This document shows, piece by piece, positions 12,771-15,640 of a DNA stretch of 15,640 nucleotides. Under the pieces are notes generated by a model. The model had not been told where the DNA came from. It saw only the letters and a list, made by a program, of their open reading frames with translations, and made no database searches. The DNA is taken from positions 1 to 15,640 of the forward strand of contig JAHFNM010000017.1 of NCBI GenBank assembly GCA_023267415.1, read 5' to 3'. This stretch comes from Candidatus Nomurabacteria bacterium. Its GTDB lineage: Bacteria > Patescibacteriota > Minisyncoccia > Phycocordibacterales > UBA9973. Numbering within the stretch: the stretch's first letter is position 1; every line of letters starts with the position of its first letter. A program made the translations under genes and the position numbers.

Positions 12771-13340
12771 ATGAAATTGACTATCGCCCTCATTGCCGGA
12801 CTCTTTGCCATCATCGGCAACATTCCGTATCTGCGCGACATCGTCAAAAAGCGCGTGCAGCCGCATCCTTATACCTGGCTCGTTTGGAGCATTGTTTCGT
12901 GCATCGTGTTCTTCGGCCAGCTTGCGCGCGGCGCCGGAGTTGGAGCCATCGGGACCGGAGCCTCTGAGATATTCACCATCATCATTTTCTTTTTTTCGCT
13001 GCAATATGGATTCAAGAATATCCGGCCAATAGACACATTCTTCCTTATCGTAGCCCTGCTTGGCATCATTCCCTGGATATTGACGCACGATCCGACAGTA
13101 TCGGTCATCATTGCCGTATCTATCGATCTTTGCGCGTTTGTTCCGACCATCCGAAAGACCTGGCTCGATTCAAAAACCGAGACGCCGATCCTCTATGGCA
13201 TGAACGTCCTTCGCCATATCCTGATGCTCTTTTCTCTTCAAGCATACAATCTGGCAACTATGCTCCATTCGATCGTCATGATCGTCATGAACACAGCGAT
13301 GACGCTGATCATCGTTTTCAAGAAAAAAACTTCCGCTTAA
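12771..13340 (+). CDS. PQ-loop-like integral membrane protein with internal duplication
   Basis: A 189-residue protein with about seven hydrophobic segments. Two similar units stand out: NIPYLRDIVKKRVQPHPYTW (17-36) and FVPTIRKTWLDSKTETPILY (123-142). Each has a hydrophobic residue and Pro at the end of a helix, then a short basic loop, then a Thr/Pro/Tyr turn into the next helix. This spacing and the 3+1+3 layout are those of PQ-loop / SWEET-like transporters, where two three-helix repeats form the carrier; the Gln of the PQ pair is not kept, so the call rests on layout. The ligand is unknown. The ATG at 12771 is fixed by the TATACT box. The gene converges on engB: their stop codons interleave in the four bases TTAA at 13337-13340. 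Confidence 0.62.
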   Translation: MKLTIALIAGLFAIIGNIPYLRDIVKKRVQPHPYTWLVWSIVSCIVFFGQLARGAGVGAIGTGASEIFTIIIFFFSLQYGFKNIRPIDTFFLIVALLGIIPWILTHDPTVSVIIAVSIDLCAFVPTIRKTWLDSKTETPILYGMNVLRHILMLFSLQAYNLATMLHSIVMIVMNTAMTLIIVFKKKTSA

Positions 13341-13909
13341 GCGATCACCTTTTCCCGGAGTTCCTTCACGCGCTTTTCTGCCAGAGCTGAATACGGAAAA
13401 ATCTCAAAATCAGGAACTTCGTACCTGATGGCGGCAAGCTGTTTGGCAAGCTCGCTTTGGTTGAGCTTGTCGATCTTATTCAAGACCACCAGAACTTCAT
13501 GATTGTTGCCACGAAGGATATCGAGCATGTCGCGGTCAAAGTCGGTCAGCCCCACTTTGCCGTCAAGCACAAGCACCACTCTGCGTGGCTGCATATCTGC
13601 ATGCGTGAGGTATTCGATGATCATCGTGCGGATCTTTTCGCGTCCTTCGAGACCGCCTACGGCAAACCCATATCCGGGAAGATCGACAAAATAGTACTTG
13701 TCGTTGACCTTAAAGAAATTGATCTCCGTGGTCTTGCCGGGCTTTTTACCCGTTTTTACCAGCCCCTTGCCGCTTCCGACAAGCGAATTGATAACGCTCG
13801 ACTTGCCCACGTTGGAGCGTCCAACAAAGGCGATATGTGGGTACTTGTCACGAAGAACCTCGTCGTCATCGACGATCCCCTTCACAAAATGAGCTGATTT
13901 GATCTTCAT
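13337..13909 (-). CDS. engB: Ribosome-biogenesis GTPase EngB (YihA/YsxC)
   Basis: Essential small GTPase for late assembly of the 50S ribosomal subunit. All G motifs are intact: G1 GRSNVGKSS at 30-38, G2 Thr in PGKTTEINFF at 57-66, G3 DLPGYG at 76-81, G4 NKID at 144-147 and G5 SAL at 174-176. Length, 190 residues, matches the family (about 195-210), including the N-terminal strand AHFVKGI that marks EngB. The TAA stop (13339-13337) overlaps the TAA of the convergent PQ-loop-like gene, so neither gene has a terminator of its own here. A TACACT box lies 9 nt before the ATG. No anomaly. Confidence 0.96.
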   Translation of the reverse strand: MKIKSAHFVKGIVDDDEVLRDKYPHIAFVGRSNVGKSSVINSLVGSGKGLVKTGKKPGKTTEINFFKVNDKYYFVDLPGYGFAVGGLEGREKIRTMIIEYLTHADMQPRRVVLVLDGKVGLTDFDRDMLDILRGNNHEVLVVLNKIDKLNQSELAKQLAAIRYEVPDFEIFPYSALAEKRVKELREKVIA

Positions 13910-13918
13910 TACCGACTC

Positions 13919-13924
13919 AGTGTA
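13919..13924 (-). promoter_or_regulatory. Candidate -10 box of engB
   Basis: TACACT reads from 13924 to 13919 on the minus strand, 9 nt before the ATG at 13909; it predicts a leader of about 2 nt. The 83-nt gap to the upstream orphan gene also contains a TCTGTA/TACAGA inverted repeat with an 8-nt loop. Confidence 0.45.
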
Positions 13925-13992
13925 GAGGTTTCAAGCGGATTCGGCAAGGAGAGAAGACATCTGTATTTGACTGTACAGAACCAACTGAAAAA

Positions 13993-14250
13993 TTAAATCA
14001 AGAAAAAATACAAACAAACAACTATGAGTATCTGGATGGAAACCGCCAACAAAAATCTTTTGAGGTCGCTAATTGAAGAACTGAACAAATATGCCGTTAG
14101 GGATAGTAAATATACTACGAGCGACATTCCTAGAACGATCAGCAAATTCGGACCCTCAGGATCGTTGAAAAACACAAACAATACCCTTGAGCACAAAATT
14201 GCCGTTACTGCCAAGATTATGAATGTCGTCGTTTTTGATTTGAAATACAT
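13993..14250 (-). CDS. Orphan three-helix small membrane protein
   Basis: An 85-residue protein of no named family. Three hydrophobic stretches are seen at about 9-28 (TFIILAVTAILCSRVLFVFF), 35-56 and 66-85, separated by a conserved-looking polar turn FNDPEGPNLLIV (28-39) and by SSSISDLKR. The opposite strand is also open across this stretch, but the hydrophobic pattern, the clean start 7 nt after a consensus TATAAT, and the DPEGPN turn favour this strand. The DNA is visibly richer in A+T than the neighbouring engB and PQ-loop genes. It may be a lineage-specific membrane protein; no role can be given. Confidence 0.7.
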   Translation of the reverse strand: MYFKSKTTTFIILAVTAILCSRVLFVFFNDPEGPNLLIVLGMSLVVYLLSLTAYLFSSSISDLKRFLLAVSIQILIVVCLYFFLI

Positions 14251-14257
14251 GTTTGTG

Positions 14258-14265
14258 ATTATACT
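14258..14265. promoter_or_regulatory. Overlapping divergent -10 boxes
   Basis: Minus-strand TATAAT (14263-14258) stands 7 nt before the orphan membrane gene's ATG at 14250. The plus strand reads TATACT at 14260-14265, 5 nt before an ATG at 14271. The two boxes share four base pairs, so one AT-rich patch could drive transcription both ways. The minus box is well supported; the plus one lacks a convincing gene: the ATG opens a 25-codon frame ending at 14348, and 14349-14452 shows nothing recognisable. Confidence 0.6.
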
Positions 14266-14452
14266 AGAAAATGCAAGAACTGAATACGCCGGTCTCGGAT
14301 ATTTTTATGCCATACCTCATTGGCCTTTCCAGATACTTTCATACATAGCAGGTCGAAATACCTTAGACATCAAAACGGGAAGGCTTGTTGAATGGACAAA
14401 ATATAAAATTTATGTAGAGTAGATGTAAAATTCATCTAAAAAACGACCCGCT

Positions 14453-14803
14453 ATGCCTGTACTACAAATAAAGAACGCCGTAAGTGATGAAAATCAAAAG
14501 ATTTTAAAGAAACTGCTTAGCCTTTCCGCCCAAAGAAGAAAAAGTGACTTTACAAAACTATGTGGAAAAAATTTTGCCACATACGCAGATCTTAGAAAAT
14601 TCATCGAAAGATTTCCTGCAAACGCCTTCGTTCTTGATACAGACGAAATGGAAAGCGAGCTCAGTTATTATCTTGTCTACTTAGCAGCGGCAAAAAAACT
14701 GCCTCAATGGAAAACAGAAATCGCCAATATTCCTGAACAGCCTATTTTCGGAAGACCGGAATACACCAAGCAAGCTCTAACGTTCAGTCGTCCTGGTGCT
14801 TAG
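14453..14803 (+). CDS. Orphan soluble protein, 116 residues
   Basis: I do not recognise this protein. It is 116 residues, predicted soluble, mostly helical, with a basic N-terminal half (QKILKKLLSLSAQRRKSDF at 15-33) and an acidic middle (DTDEMESELSYY at 62-73). A single Cys (C37) is present; no metal motif, signal peptide or membrane helix. The end (IFGRPEYTKQALTFSRPGA) is Pro/Arg-containing. Support for a real gene is its uninterrupted frame, lack of a competing frame on the other strand, and a terminator 14 nt after the TAG. The stop codon sits in a small hairpin (TGGTGCT / AGCACCA, 14794-14808). No Shine-Dalgarno or well-spaced -10 box is obvious; TAAAAT at 14426 would give a leader of about 14 nt. 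A+T-rich like its neighbour, so possibly acquired. Confidence 0.6.
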   Translation: MPVLQIKNAVSDENQKILKKLLSLSAQRRKSDFTKLCGKNFATYADLRKFIERFPANAFVLDTDEMESELSYYLVYLAAAKKLPQWKTEIANIPEQPIFGRPEYTKQALTFSRPGA

Positions 14804-14816
14804 CACCAAACAACCA

Positions 14817-14854
14817 AGATCAGTCTAGAAATAATTTCTAGCTGGTCTTTTTTT
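14817..14854 (+). terminator. Rho-independent terminator of the orphan gene
   Basis: AGATCAGTCTAGAAAT pairs with ATTTCTAGCTGGTCT (one G-U pair and one bulged base) and is followed by a T run to 14854, then A residues. The stem and T tract fit a plus-strand terminator directly after the orphan gene. Confidence 0.82.
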
Positions 14855-15001
14855 AAAAAATAGACACACCTCGGCCATTCAAATTTGTCACTAAACTACT
14901 GCCAGACTAGTCTCGCCATGCTATCAAATTTCGCCGTCGCTCAATTTGTAGCTATGGCCTGCTCTCGCGGTTTCATTTACTAATGAAACATCGCTCCGAG
15001 C

Positions 15002-15105
15002 TTCGAGTCCAAGGCGTGACTGAAGCAGTTCAGTCACTTCTGGCAGCAAACGAAAAAGCCCCCGATGGGGCTCTTTTTTCGTTTGCTGGCTGTCCTGGAC
15101 TCGAA
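15002..15105. repeat. Nested inverted repeats around a terminator
   Basis: The outer arms TTCGAGTCCA (15002-15011) and TGGACTCGAA (15096-15105) are perfect complements. Inside lie a perfect 9-bp hairpin, GTGACTGAA-GCAG-TTCAGTCAC (15016-15037), and then the long terminator hairpin at 15045-15087. The whole can fold as a three-way junction on either strand. The arm contains TTCGAGTCC, which looks like a tRNA T-loop, but no tRNA can be built around it. Confidence 0.72.
15045..15087. terminator. Long terminator hairpin, usable on both strands
   Basis: A 13-bp stem AGCAAACGAAAAA / TTTTTCGTTTGCT encloses GCCCC-CGAT-GGGGC with a 3-nt bulge (15072-15074). The GC core followed by T tracts on either strand fits termination; on the minus strand it lies about 60 nt after the NUDIX stop codon and is its likely terminator. 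Confidence 0.82.
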
Positions 15106-15146
15106 CTTTTAAGAGTAAGCCCTGTAAGCTCATTTATACGCTCTCT

Positions 15147-15640
15147 CTACTCGTTTACTGACCCCTCTCGGTCAGTAGCCCAATTAAGCAACTGTGCATA
15201 TTTATCAAAAAAAATCTGATCTCGAACAATGTTGAAGGCCGTATTATAAAATGGCACTCCTTCCTGTTTGAGCTTCGCGACTTGATCTTTCAAAATAGAA
15301 GATGCTTCCAAGGCTGAAAGCCATTGAACGACTAGACCATTCTTCTTTTCATCTTCCGTGCGCAGATCGGCATCAATCTTAATTCCGGCGGTAGCTATGA
15401 CACAAACTGTATCGTAATGGACACCGTCCCGAGCACGCCATTCTTCGATATTTCCAAGAATCTCAGGGTTCAAGATTGAATATCCAACCTCCTCCTGGCA
15501 CTCCCTGTCAGCGGCAACGAAGGTCTCTTCTCCCTCTTCTACACCACCTCCGGGTAATAAATAAAAGCCATGAACGGGATTCGTCACGAACGCCAATTCA
15601 CCCCGGTCATTTTTGAGCAGTATTTTGACTGTCTTTCTCT
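15147..15640 (-). CDS. NUDIX hydrolase, 5'-truncated by the window edge
   Basis: NUDIX enzymes cleave nucleoside diphosphates linked to another group, often damaged dNTPs or sugar nucleotides. The frame stays open to the window edge: upstream of a TTG at 15596 it still reads KTVKILLKNDRGELAFV, the normal first strand of a NUDIX fold, so the real start is outside the window and the TTG is internal. The NUDIX box is complete: G-x5-E-x7-R-E-x2-E-E-x-G in GGVEEGEETFVAADRECQEE plus VG. After it come IEEWRARDGVHYDTVCVIATAG and a long C-terminal helix region (ALEASSILKDQVAKLKQ). The end, ATDREGSVNE, lies on a 7-bp hairpin ACTGACC/GGTCAGT (15157-15176). No nearby gene reveals the substrate; candidate phyla genomes carry many such paralogues. 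Confidence 0.92.
   Translation of the reverse strand, partial: RKTVKILLKNDRGELAFVTNPVHGFYLLPGGGVEEGEETFVAADRECQEEVGYSILNPEILGNIEEWRARDGVHYDTVCVIATAGIKIDADLRTEDEKKNGLVVQWLSALEASSILKDQVAKLKQEGVPFYNTAFNIVRDQIFFDKYAQLLNWATDREGSVNE

Larger units (their letters stand above)
14855..15146. other. Gene-free, hairpin-rich intergenic region
   Basis: No convincing gene is seen here. It contains small palindromes CAAATTTG (14880-14887) and AGACTAGTCT (14904-14913), a perfect hairpin GTTTCATT-TACT-AATGAAAC (14970-14989), and the nested structure at 15002-15105 described separately. Frames open on each strand cross the hairpins and look like chance. The region could be a repeat element, a structured RNA, or decayed DNA next to the NUDIX gene. 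Confidence 0.6.

Noticed and set aside
14024..14422. 132-codon plus-strand frame opposite the orphan membrane gene
   Set aside because: The minus strand has a better protein (three helices, DPEGPN turn) and a TATAAT box at leaderless spacing; this frame has no start signal. Its last 50 codons lie outside the overlap and are not excluded as a remnant.
15002..15105. tRNA gene suggested by TTCGAGTCC and GGACTCGAAC
   Set aside because: No 5-bp T stem, acceptor stem, D arm or anticodon arm can be placed on either strand.
14924..15219. Short open frames on both strands in the hairpin region
   Set aside because: They run through perfect hairpins and a terminator, and one overlaps the NUDIX gene end; composition reflects the repeats.
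15594..15596. TTG as start of the NUDIX protein
   Set aside because: The frame continues upstream with typical NUDIX first-strand sequence to the window edge, so the gene is truncated, not started here.

Overview
The window looks like a compact bacterial chromosome, most likely from the candidate phyla radiation (Patescibacteria, probably a Parcubacteria-type lineage). This is an inference from tight gene packing, many small membrane or exported proteins of unknown family, the near absence of Shine-Dalgarno sites, and lineage-typical versions of RNase J, TrhO, EngB and an M3 peptidase. TGA ends the rRNA methyltransferase at 7230-7232, so code 11 is supported and the TGA=Gly code of Gracilibacteria is not. 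Most of the window has balanced base composition; roughly 13,990-14,870 is visibly richer in A+T and holds only orphan genes.

Layout. 1-1444: 3' part of RNase J (+), then a strong terminator nested in a 19-bp inverted repeat. 1586-2764: MFS transporter (+). 2780-4241 (-): an adenine-glycosylase-like repair protein translationally coupled to a metallo-beta-lactamase-fold hydrolase. 4328-4549: a zinc-ribbon miniprotein (+), ending back to back with pepF at a shared palindromic terminator. 4550-7055 (-): ZIP metal transporter followed by oligoendopeptidase F. 7103-7229: an intergenic element bounded by a 15-bp inverted repeat. 7230-9949 (-): a probable five-gene run: small anchored protein, secreted coiled-coil protein, membrane-anchored cytochrome b5 domain, DoxX-like protein, 23S rRNA methyltransferase. 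10067-10919 (+): three small envelope proteins resembling a YtxG/YtxH-type pair plus an Lmo0937/DUF5670-type peptide. 10966-11835 (-): tRNA hydroxylase TrhO. 11866-12705 (-): DUF2231-like membrane protein and a cysteine-less alkyltransferase-like protein. 12771-13340 (+): PQ-loop-like membrane protein, convergent with engB (13337-13909, -). 13993-14803: two orphan genes on opposite strands. 14804-15146: a gene-free stretch dense in hairpins. 15147-15640 (-): NUDIX hydrolase cut by the window edge.

The strongest window-wide signal is promoter architecture. At least eight genes that begin a transcription unit have a TATACT/TATAAT/TAAAAT -10 box placed 6 or 7 nt before the start codon, which predicts leaderless mRNAs. 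Genes lying inside operons generally follow the previous stop codon within 1-28 nt. Two convergent gene pairs share terminators or stop codons with no spare DNA. Functionally the window mixes RNA turnover and modification (RNase J, RlmB-like, TrhO, EngB), DNA damage handling (MutY-like, ATL-like, NUDIX), metal and peptide handling (ZIP, PepF), and an exported heme/redox-looking cluster (cytochrome b5, DoxX). No CRISPR array, tRNA, rRNA, insertion sequence or phage gene was seen.
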